Below are positions 54,260-64,000 of a stretch of DNA of 64,000 nucleotides, piece by piece. A program made the position numbers and the translations under genes. The notes under the pieces were generated by a model. That model was not told where the DNA came from, did not search any database, and was given only the letters and a program-made list of their open reading frames with translations. The stretch is from Nigrospora sphaerica (lineage: Eukaryota; Ascomycota; Sordariomycetes; Amphisphaeriales; Apiosporaceae): the NCBI GenBank assembly GCA_018287875.1, contig JAGVVL010000001.1, positions 7,502,001 through 7,566,000 on the forward strand, in the 5' to 3' direction. The first letter of the stretch is position 1. Each line of letters opens with the position of its first letter.

Positions 54260-57200
54260 ACGGCAGCCAGGCGGTGCGCTGGCGCGGGATGCGTCGTTGA
54301 ACAAAGTGTCAGACGAAGGTTTCGAATGGGCCTAGAGCGGTCGCGTGCGTGACCCAAGCGCGGGCGGCTCACCAACGCTCGGGGGAAGGTATTTGGGGCG
54401 CCGGCTTGCTTGCCTGGACCGGCGGCATCCGCTGGACTTGCGTGCTGGCCCTATCTTGGGGGCCAGACTGCCTTGGGCAAGAGAAGCGGGGGATGGGGCC
54501 GGAGGGCACTGGGACGGCGTGTGTCAAGTCAGCCTTTCCCCCGAGGGTCGCGGAAGCGTGCCTAAAGCGAAAGCACGGATCGGGAGTCGAGTCCTCTCAC
54601 CTCTCCACTCTTTAAGCGGCTCGCTTGGAGCGGACCCTTACCGCTAGAGGACCTCTTTCAGTAGGGCTAGCCACGTAAGGCATGCAGAGAACAGACGAAC
54701 TGGCTCACGGATATCGGGCATACGGGCACGGCTTGGGTAGTAGATATTTAGGGGGCCGCAGGGAACGGTCGCCCAACGGCGGCATCCATTTCATGATGAC
54801 GGGTCTTCATGCGCCCCCCCTCCCAGGACACCGCAAATCACGGGAGAAGGGTGGAGAAGCTGAGGTCGAGCGGCGGCCAGCGTTTCTATATGCCGACGAG
54901 AACAATGGGCGACGGACGATGGGCCGCGACGACAACGACGACGGCGATCGGGTGAGGGTCCTTAGGGTCCTTTGGTGGTGGGTATGGTGGCAGGCGAGCC
55001 GCGGTCAGCGCAAGCCCAACTACCGCCTAATACTACCGATGCTACTACTGCTGCTACTATCATGACGACGACTACTACTTCACTAACGGGCGGCCATGTA
55101 ACGAGCTATATGTGCTGGTACTTCGCTAGCCCCTCGGTAGTCAACAGGCTCTGCGCTACACAGCCGCATTGCCGTGGGACCGCCGTCCGTAGCCCGGCCA
55201 TGGGCGAAACGGCAGAGGTGTTTAACTACGGATATGCACGCGTTTACCATCCGAGGAGCGGGCAGTCATGGCTCGGGGGCTCCTCGGCCAAGAAAAGGGG
55301 GGGGTCGACCCGTGGATCATCGTCACGATGGCCTTACACGCTCCGTGTCACATCGCGGGCGGCCAATCGCGGGCATTATGATTAGAAAGGAAATGCCGAG
55401 ATGGGAGGCATACGATTTTCCCGTGTGCTTTGAGTTGATGAACAGGGTTGCACGTTAGCTGCCGGGGGGGGGTTTTCCGTAGTGAAGACAACAAGCACGT
55501 GTACGGGGGACAGCGATGGTGGTTACGTACTCAAGGTAGCAAGGCAAGCCAAGTTCCAAGCGACGTACGTCTCTTGACAGCCACCGGACCAATCTGGAGG
55601 GGCAAGGCGAGGGCACTCGGGGGGGTTTCATTTGTCACATTCCCAGATATACGTCGAGGAACTGGAAGGGAGCATGGGGGAATCGGACGAGCCCAGCCGA
55701 CCCGATACGCAGAAGAAAGGAAGAAAAAGAAAGCAAGAGAAAAGGAAGAGACGGCGCCGCATCTCATCGCTATTGCATCCGTATCCGCATCCGCGAGCTA
55801 CTACCGCTTTCGGGGGGCCGAGGGCTACCCGGCCGTACTACGACGACTTTATCATCAAACATACCGGGGGGGGGGGGTTCTTTCTTGGTTGACGGGGGCA
55901 TCAGGTTTTCCTTCCCATGGATGAGAGACAACTGAGTGCTACAGGGCTGTGCCGAGCCCCGCGACGTGATGACAGCCGGGGCAGACCAACTATGTACGGC
56001 AACAGAAGCGAGAGCAGCGGTCCATATACTCGCATATATGTTCTAGACACCACATCCTGTATGTCACGTCAACCTGATCTTGTTTCCTCCGTGACGGGGG
56101 GCGAGCCTACAAGCTTCCCATAGGTGCCGTTCCGGGAGGGGGGGCAGATGCACTGTAGGATTAGGTACTTGGGTATACGAATACCCAGGCAGGGATAAAA
56201 GTACGTGATGACTTGTGTAACTTGTTTTATGCAATTACTTGTATATATGCCATAGACTTGGTTCTATAGGCCCGTACGGATGCTGTGGCGGATGTACACA
56301 TACAGTACAGGCGGCCAGATTAAGAGTGTCGTTGGTCAAGGCAGGACTGCAGATGGGTGGCGTCGAGGAGGGCCGGACCAGGACGGAGAAACGACCGACA
56401 CCCGTATCTTCACCTAAACCTCATGCCGTCACCATCAGATCTCAGTTTGCCATGTACGATACGTATATGTGACGAGGGAGAGGGGAAAGGGAAGGGAATC
56501 TGCTGGATGGTGGGGTACAAAAGCGAGAGGGGAAAAAAGCAGCCGAATCGCGCGTGGAGGCGATCTGGTTTCCGTTTTCTGGGCGTCGTACCGAAGATCG
56601 ATGGCAGACGAACGGGGACGCGGTTGTCATCTCCATTCTTCTTCTTCGGGGGTTTTTTTCTTCTTGCTTTTCTGCCTGTTGCTTGGGCCCCTACGACCGG
56701 GGGCGTGAGAGACCCCAAGCGCGGGTAGCGGAGAAAAAAAGGCCAAAAGAAATGGGAAAAGCAAGGGCCGCGGGGAGCAGGAATGGGCAGAAAACGACGT
56801 GAAAAGAAAAAGAAAGAAAACACAAGGGCAAAAGTGAGATCTGACGACGAGGCATGCGACTTGCATGATGGGCACACCCACACCCACACCCCACAAGGCA
56901 GAAGCGCCCCCCCGGCTTTCCATCAAGGGGAGAGGGGCTCTTAACTGTGTACGTTACTACGATAGGGCGGACGGAAGGGCGGACGGTAGGGCGATTGACG
57001 ATGGGCCACGACGATACCGGATCGCTCCATAGTTGTGGCACATAGGTCCGTGGGAAAGGGTTCCCATTCAATCGTTTGGCGTATTGGACGTACTATGGGC
57101 CTTTCTTTTTTTCTTTTCTTTTTTTTTTTTTAACAACCACCCGTGAGCGCTACTCCCGTCCCGATGAACGGACAATAAAACGGTTCCAGGCCCCGAGGGC

Positions 57201-57746
57201 CAGCGGGACAGATGCACGGAAATGGATCGATCCCGCGTGGCGGCGACGACGAGCGGGCGTCAGGCCCAGGTCCGCGCCGGCCGTGGCACGATGGGTGCAG
57301 TAGTCATAGTAGATTATTTGGAGGTCAGCTATAGTGATGGTAGCACTAAAAATCGGCACCCGCGTACGGAACCACCCATGAGCGACGGCAGCAGTGGAAA
57401 AAACCACGGGACCTGTTGGCGATGGATGTATGCAACCACCGAAAACATAAACAGACACGCATATAAGCATAATGGGAAGCATATCATTAAGGCCAGCGAT
57501 CCCAACTCGCCCCTCCCCACTGAGGCACCCGCGGAAAACGTCCGGCTCCCTGGTCCTGGGCTGATGTGGGAGGAGTAACTGTTTTGGGACCCGGGTGAAG
57601 GAAGGGGAGGGGGCCTGGGGGCTCTACCCTTGAGGGTTGTGCGCGCCGTCCGTCGTCGCCGCCGCCTGGGTTCTGGAGCATTGTTTTTTTTTTTTTTGCT
57701 GGATGTTCCCGCAGTAGCAACCGAGGCGCCGCTCCACTTTTTCCCT

Positions 57747-57780
57747 CACACACTCACACACACACACACACACACACTCT

Positions 57781-57813
<33 letters not shown>

Positions 57814-57830
57814 TCTCTCACTCTCTCTCG
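57747..57830. repeat. (CA)n then (CT)n microsatellite
   Basis: A CA run of about 30 bases passes directly into a CT run of about 54 bases with a few interruptions. Confidence 0.95.
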
Positions 57831-58476
57831 CTCAACCCCCCCCCCCTCTCCGAACGGAGGGGACCGGGGGTGTGGGAGGTCGAAGTCGACACGAAAGGCC
57901 CCTGATCCCTAGCCGGCGATGCATATGCCGACCTTCGTAATTACTCGGGTACAACGCTGGCCTTGCCTAAGCTGCCAGTGCTCACCCCCATTCTCCATAG
58001 GCATGTCCTGTCCCCCCCAGGTGCCCCTCTGCCCCCCATTGACGAGTCGTTCCGAACTGGGTTTGCACGCGGCAGTGGGAACGGGGGAATATATGCCAGA
58101 CGGCGGTGGCGGCAAGGACAACAGGGGGAAATACTCAAAGTGAAGGATGGCCATCGGAAAACTGGCAGAACGGAGTAGGGAAGGTGCAAGGCAAGGTGGA
58201 GAGAGCAAGGCAGGGCAGGAAGAGGCAGGGCAAGAGCAGGCCGGACACGAGGATACCACGAGTGTCTGAGACACAGACGGTCGGCATCCCATCTTTCTTC
58301 TCGCAAAGCCCGGGGGGTTTCCGTCCCATCGTCGCCCTTGCTGCCACTATCACTGACACCGCCACCTTCACCATCCCTCCGAACCAGGCAGTGGAAACCG
58401 TTTTTTCCCCTTCAATATCTGTCTCGTCCGTCCCGTCCGACACCCTCACTCTCTCCCACTAACCGGACCGGGGCGT

Positions 58477-58535
58477 ACGCATACACACACACACACGCAC
58501 ACGCACACACACATACACATATACATATACACACG
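58477..58535. repeat. (CA)n/(TA)n microsatellite
   Basis: Interrupted CA repeat with GCACAC and ATACAT variants over about 59 bases. Confidence 0.9.
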
Positions 58536-59096
58536 CTGGGGGCCTGGTGACACGCTTCCGGCACAGCACAGCCTCAGGGCCGCCTTCGAATCAACATGAC
58601 ACTGATATGAAAACGAGGGCCTCCCCGGCTCCGCGGCGGTTACATGACAGGCGGCATGGGTTCGCCAGTCGCAGGGGAAAGCCGTGTGCGATTGCGCTGC
58701 CCAGGGCTGCCCTTGTATTGGCGGCGAGCTTAGGAAGGGCGGCGAAAAAGAAAAGGAGAAAAGCAAATACGACTTCACCCCCTCGCCTCCCCCCGTCGGT
58801 CTGCCTGTCACTTGCTGGGCCAGGATGGGTGTGGGTGGATTTCTCTCCCATACGGCGCAGGACTGTCATTTTTCTTCTTCTTTTCCATGCTGTATTGCTT
58901 CTGCTATTCGCTTCTTCGTCTGCCGTGTCCGCCCACACGTGGATGTCGGCCCGCCGTCAGCACTTTTCTTTTGTTCATCTTTATGTCTGCATATGGCATC
59001 CTCTTCGTGGGTGCATCAGACAGACGGAGCGAGCCGGGGGGGTTACATCGTAATTGTAATGCACCTTTGGCTTTCTCTCACTCACTCGCGCGTGCG

Positions 59097-59146
59097 CCCT
59101 CCCCCCTCTATCTCTGACTCTCCCTCTCTCCCTCTCTCTCTCTCTG
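59097..59146. repeat. CT-rich microsatellite
   Basis: Degenerate CT/CCCTCT tract on the + strand. Confidence 0.85.
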
Positions 59147-61467
59147 CCACTATTACGCTGTAGCGCATGCGTTTATTGAACTACCGGTCCGCCCAACCTG
59201 GCCCCACGTGTAGCTGTGACGTACAATGTGCCGTCGTGGGAATGTGTGGACCACCCGCTCAACAGCGGGCTAAAGAAACAAAACGAATACGCCGTCGTCG
59301 GAGAAACGAGGCAAAGGCCTGTATCCACTTTTCATCACCCGCGATGGACGGCAGACCATTTGGCTCGAAGGATCTGTTGGATCCGAGGCGGAGACGCACA
59401 AACACGCGCCCTCTTTTTCCTAAGCGACGTCGCCGATCCCCTTGACAGCAGCCTCTTTCGCCTGTTCTGCCGACGTCGCCGACCCCAAGCCACCCTGTCA
59501 CCGTCGTCGTTGACGCGCCTTCGCTCAGTGGATATGCGTGTCCCGTTGTCGTGGGCTGGGTGGGTGGGCCCCCCCTCCCGTCTGTCACTCCGGACAGGGG
59601 GCCCACGGCTGGGTTGCTGCTACTGCTATGTGCGAATATGCCAACATACGCGGATGAATGAAGGTGGGAACAGGGTCCCTTTTAGCCTGCGAGCACCTGT
59701 CCCTGTCAAACCGAGGCCGGCTTGCTTGCCCACTTGATCACCTGCCCCTTGGCCGGTCTGGGCAGAATGGCGAGATGCGATTCGGCCGCCAACGTCGTGG
59801 CCGATGTGACATGTCCGGGATGTCTGGCCCGGGAGGCCCTGTCCAGAACACCGCTGACATATCGGAGATCTTGACTGTCATCTCCACTTCCCGACTTCAG
59901 GCCCCCCCTCCCCCGGCTGCCATGGTACACGCCACGATACCGACCGGCCTGCGTCACCCCACCACCTCTGCCACCCACCATTCTTCCCCTTCTTTAGCCA
60001 AACGGCTGTTTCTGTGAAATGGACAGGGCATTTCTTTGGCACGCCTGTCAAGCGCCCGCCGGTGTGCGAGAACGTTGGGGTGTGGACTGGATGACCACCA
60101 TGGCCACTACGCTCCACTCCTTGACGCGGGCAGGCACCGGTGCAAAGGTCAGCCACGCCGCGGGATCTTCCCTTCGAGTCCCGGGCCCGTTGCCGCCGGG
60201 GTCCGTAACGGACCTCGCCCCCTTGCGAAAGACGCTCCGAGCAGCATGACCCAGCGACGCAACACCACGGTCCGTTCTCCTGATCGCCGCGCCCCTCGGT
60301 GCATGTCTATGCAGAGGGGACGCGCGGTGCGGCGCGGTACAGCACAGCGCCGTGGTGCTGCGGTGCCTTGTTGTGGTGTTCGGCTGACGGGTATGGTTTC
60401 GTCGTCACGCCGAGATGAAGTCGCCCGCCTTGCCTGGCCTTGGATATTGTCTGCCCTCCTGGCCCGGGGGACGGACAGGTGTACGCCTGCGACGCCCGCC
60501 TTGGCCGAGTCATTTCTCTGCCGCCCCTTGTGCTTGTCAAACTTGTCAGATCTCGGTACCAGGAATTCCACCCAACGAGACGCCAAAGGCGACAGGGGGG
60601 CAGGGGGGGTGTTCAAGCACACCATTATGGGTGGGCCTGCGGTACAGCCATGTATATCTCCCATGTACCGAGGCCCACTAAGCGATACCCCTGGCATCCT
60701 GTCCAATTCCAGTAGCCACTTCGGCCTCGGCCGTCGCAGGCGCATGGCTCTACTCGTATGTAATTCCCGTAAAAGATGACGAGGCCCTTCCTTTTTAACC
60801 AAAGCAGACCCCTACTCAGTTACGAGTCCTGATCCTGACCCGGCGCTCCGCATCGAATGCCACGCTGGTGCCCCGGGCGTGCCCGGGCAAGAAGGGACGA
60901 ACGCCTTCCATGTGCGCGGTGGAGCGGCACTGGTCGACTGGGTCCCTCCGTTTACTAATACAACCACTTTGTTTCCTGCAGATACAGCCGCCCGCCTTCT
61001 AGTAGACCGGGCAACCCAGCGACAGGGGTGGTCGCCATTGTCGGGACGCCGTCATGCGAAGGGGGCGGCTGCCAGTGTATGCATCGTCGCCGTCTCGATG
61101 GACAAATGAGAGAAGGCAAAGCCCCTCCAGCCCATCTTGTTCCCGCCTCTGTCCCAGCGCCCGCCAGCGAATCGCATGGGGCCAATCGGCCATGATCTGA
61201 CAGCGGCCCCATAATCGAGGTGGGGTCCCCTTTCTCTTTAAGCGAAGGGTCAGCCCATCGACGACGCTCGCCTGCATTGCCGGATCCGTGAAAAGGGGGG
61301 AAAGGGGGGGGGCAAGAGGGAAAGATCTCCGAGTATTCAATCACGCCAGAAACACAGCCTCCCGGTTCGCTGTCGTCCCCCCATTTGACGTCCACCCTGT
61401 CCCTTGCGCCACCCACCCCCAGCTCTTTTCTTTTTCCCGAAATGATCATGAAGCCAACCATCAGGAG

Positions 61468-61469
<2 letters not shown>

Positions 61470-61532
<63 letters not shown>
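61470..61532. repeat. (GA)31 microsatellite
   Basis: Perfect GA dinucleotide repeat of about 63 bases. It opens a long minus-strand Ser-Leu frame that is not coding. Confidence 0.97.
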
Positions 61533-61536
<4 letters not shown>

Positions 61537-62065
61537 GGTGAGTACATGCGTATGTGTGTGTATGTGTATGTACAGGTCAGCGAAGGATTGATTGACATAC
61601 GGCGGGATTGGGGGCAGACAAGAGGGTAATTGGGAGGCCAAACTCGGGGGCCACGCGAAAAGGTCGTTCTCTGCGGGGGTCGCATGTACCAAGGCGTAAG
61701 GCAAAAAAGAATATCCACGGAATACAGAAAGATATGCTCGCCCCTCCCCACCCTTTCCGGGGCCTGCATCCATGTAGGATCTAGTGGGCTGCCGTACGTA
61801 CAGCCGCCTCAGATCTGTTCACCGTGACGGATCTGCTCAAGAATGTGATGAGTCGCATTTGGTTTTTGGAGGCTGTGATGCTGCATAACCCAATAATCAG
61901 ACAAAAAGCGGCGGCGGCGCGCGGCGCAGTTCCACGAGGCAAAAGCTCCGGATACCACTTGTCTCCACACCTAGTGGCCGTTGGGCGAGACTTGTCGTTC
62001 GGGAAAAGCAACGGCAGCTGTTAACATGGGCGTTTTGCCCACCCCATCCACCCCCTTCTGCCGTA

Positions 62066-62110
62066 GTGTGCGTGTATGTGCGTGTGTGTGCGTGTGTGTG
62101 CGTGTGTGTT
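62066..62110. repeat. (GT)n/(GTGC)n microsatellite
   Basis: GT repeat with regular GC interruptions, unit close to TGTGTGTGCG, on the + strand. Confidence 0.9.
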
Positions 62111-62605
62111 ATATACGCAGGTTCAGTGTGCGGACCGCGGTCGTTTCCATATCGTCGATTCGCCCATCCGTCCGACCTGACAGACCGGATGATAAGGTTG
62201 CCCATGGCCGCGGCGCCTTGCGTCACGACGGGGCCATGGGAAGAAGGAAGAAGCTCGTCCGTCGTACAATCCGAGGCGGATGTGTTCCCAAGCACCCGGT
62301 TCTGCAGCATATTCGGACGGATCCCGAGGGCTGATTGGGTCATGTCCGCCTGCCCGACACGATTGAGACGATCAACGCCTGACAACCTCTTTTGCTGCAC
62401 TACACGACAGCGTGCGCGCACATATGTCTGGGCGCTACGGGTGACTGGGTGGCCGTCACAACCACGACGAGGCCGTCGGTGCTGCGGTCAAACAACTACG
62501 GAACCAGCCCGCCCATGGCCAGCAACGGCCAAGACACGCTTTCGGCCGCCTGCTCGGCCCCGCCCAACGATGCGTGGTGCCGCTTGTGTTGCTGCCAGAA
62601 CGCCC

Positions 62606-62645
62606 ATGACAACTTGTCTTTGCCAATGACAACTTGTCTTTGCCA
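62606..62645. repeat. perfect 20-base tandem duplication
   Basis: The unit ATGACAACTTGTCTTTGCCA occurs twice head to tail with no mismatch (62606-62625 and 62626-62645), inside otherwise unremarkable DNA. Confidence 0.95.
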
Positions 62646-64000
62646 ATGATCATGTAAAATCTCGGCTTCAGCTGCTCGCCAGGGGCCGCCGCCGTGACCC
62701 CGCAGACAGCAGCCGCAAGCAGCCGGGAGCTGTCAGTCCTAATGGCCGTAGCCAGCGGCCCAGGCCTTCCACCTGCCAAATACACCATGTGCTGTGCTAA
62801 TTATCACGGCCCGGAGACCCTGTTGGTTATTGGCCCGTAGGCGTCACCTGCAAGATTGGCGATGCTGTGCCCGTCGCTCGGCTGCGCCTTGTGTTGCCAT
62901 CCTCCAGATGCGGATCGTCCAATTCGGAAAGGCTCCGGGCCCGGAGGCGACAGAGTCCATCCAACTGCATTGCCCGCCACCGTGACCGTCACTCACGGCT
63001 GTGGGGTGTTGGCGATTACCCCCCCCTCGTCGTGCTGGGCCGATGATGCACACTCTCGTGGAGCCAGCAGGGAGTGATTAAGACCGCCAGCCTGTGTGCG
63101 GATCAGATACGGCGTAGCCGCTTGGGGACCATGTGCCTTCTGCCGTGGCTGTGTGCTGGTGGGCACGCCGGCGGCTGGCAGGCCGTGGGAGCAGGTGGCT
63201 ACACAGGAAAAAAGGGGGGAACAGTCGTAGCCTCGGACTTCCGTACAGCCATTGGCTGCTCGCATTGCGTTCATGTCCGGCTCGGATCCGACTGTGAGAA
63301 TGCCGCTGGGCTTGGCCCTTTGCAAGGGAACCAAACTTCCTGGTCCCCGTACAGTTGGGGGTTTGGCCGCCATCCGCCCAGCAAGGGCCAGGGCCGGCAG
63401 ACCTACCTTGGCAACGTTCCAATTGGTCGTGGGTTTTAGAACCGCACGAGAAGGCCATCTTAGCCTAATCGGGGAATCGTCGCGAAATAGACGACTGTGG
63501 GTGTGGGGCAGCCAGTGGCAGCGGGAGCACACGAGCAGGGACAGGGGCCTCCTGTCGGTTCAGGGGTCGGGGGCTGCATGCACAGAGACCAAGGTATAGT
63601 CGTAAGTGGTTGTAAGCGGGTTTTGGGCCCGACCTGACAGTACTCCGTACCCGCGCTGAGAATAGCTAGCTGCCTGAGTGGATGCGTGCGTCGTGGCGCC
63701 GTCCTTTGTGTAGGAGATGGCCTGTACTAACACCAACACAGAGGTATGTGCGGTCTCGTCAGCCTCTAGCGAAGTCCTGAACCATTAACTAGGCGCCGTT
63801 AGTACACCATCGTAGAGACCTCCTGGCGGGTGCCTTCAGCAAGAGCCAGTCCCGGGGCAGGCAAGCTCCGTACACAACCGCTACACAGGGAACTGTACAT
63901 GGGCTGGCTACTTACATGTACCACACAAATGCACCACGGCCTCCACTCACGTCAACCCAGCTCGGGGTGGGGGATTCCCCCCATTCGATGCGCTGCCGCC

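Larger units (their letters stand above)
54260..64000. other. 9.7-kb gene desert rich in microsatellites and pyrimidine tracts
   Basis: No frame in this stretch shows conserved motifs, plausible splice pairs with coding flanks, or codon bias. The longer frames are crossed by simple repeats. The + strand is rich in C/T blocks and there are several CA, CT, GA and GT microsatellites. A strong-looking 3' splice site (TTTACTAATACA, pyrimidine run, CTGCAG) occurs on the + strand at about 60951-60980. It may be promoter and long 5' leader DNA for a gene beyond 64000, but this is inference. Confidence 0.5.

Noticed and set aside
60955..61773. 272-residue minus-strand frame in the gene desert
   Set aside because: Its centre is the translated GA microsatellite and the flanks have no conserved motif or codon bias.

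Overview
The window is nuclear DNA of a filamentous ascomycete, most likely a Sordariomycete. Genes carry short spliceosomal introns (about 50-150 nt, GTNNGN donors, CTRAC-type branch sites, YAG acceptors). Coding DNA is GC-rich. The protein set is typical of that class: an RCO-1/Tup1 repressor, Hsp98/Hsp104, Tim23, a PTH11-like rhodopsin-domain membrane protein, and a caspase-like protein fused to a rhodanese-like domain. No rRNA, tRNA, transposon or CRISPR array was recognised.

Layout. 1-4.2 kb is gene-free promoter and intergenic DNA. 4.2-7.8 kb holds tup1/rco-1 (+) and the RNase MRP subunit rmp1 (-), which converge. 8.6-10.7 kb (-) is a decayed secreted metallophosphoesterase pseudogene. 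11.8-13.2 kb (-) is a seven-TM rhodopsin-domain protein. 13.2-15.7 kb is gene-poor. 15.7-20.2 kb (-) holds a fungal protein of unknown function, a doubtful small locus, a second protein of unknown function and tim23. 20.9-26.0 kb (+) is a THADA/Trm732-like giant HEAT-type protein, converging on a divergent photolyase (26.2-28.2 kb, -). Hsp104 (-) and the mitoribosomal protein mL67/Mhr1 (+) diverge from one 0.8-kb promoter at 31.7-32.5 kb. 33.7-35.2 kb (-) is a sulfotransferase-like P-loop protein with a long Asn-Gly-Thr repeat. 37.2-38.6 kb (-) is a membrane-anchored prolyl 4-hydroxylase with a 15-nt microexon. 39.0-40.6 kb (-) is the GPI-mannosyltransferase subunit Pbn1. 41.9-44.9 kb (+) is a RING protein with an RS/RD-rich tail. 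Rab5 (45.8-46.6 kb, -) and Kri1 (48.0-49.9 kb, +) diverge. 50.9-54.3 kb (+) is the caspase-like/rhodanese-like fusion. 54.3-64 kb is a roughly 9.7-kb gene desert rich in microsatellites and pyrimidine tracts.

Most genes are unrelated housekeeping genes (RNA processing, tRNA modification, mitochondrial import and translation, protein disaggregation, GPI assembly, endosomal traffic), and I see no gene cluster or mobile island. Points worth a second look: the pseudogene with lost catalytic residues, the photolyase with a shortened FAD loop, the caspase/rhodanese fusion, the microexon, the Asn-Gly-Thr repeat, a recurrent CCTAGGTA-type intergenic motif, and the terminal gene desert.
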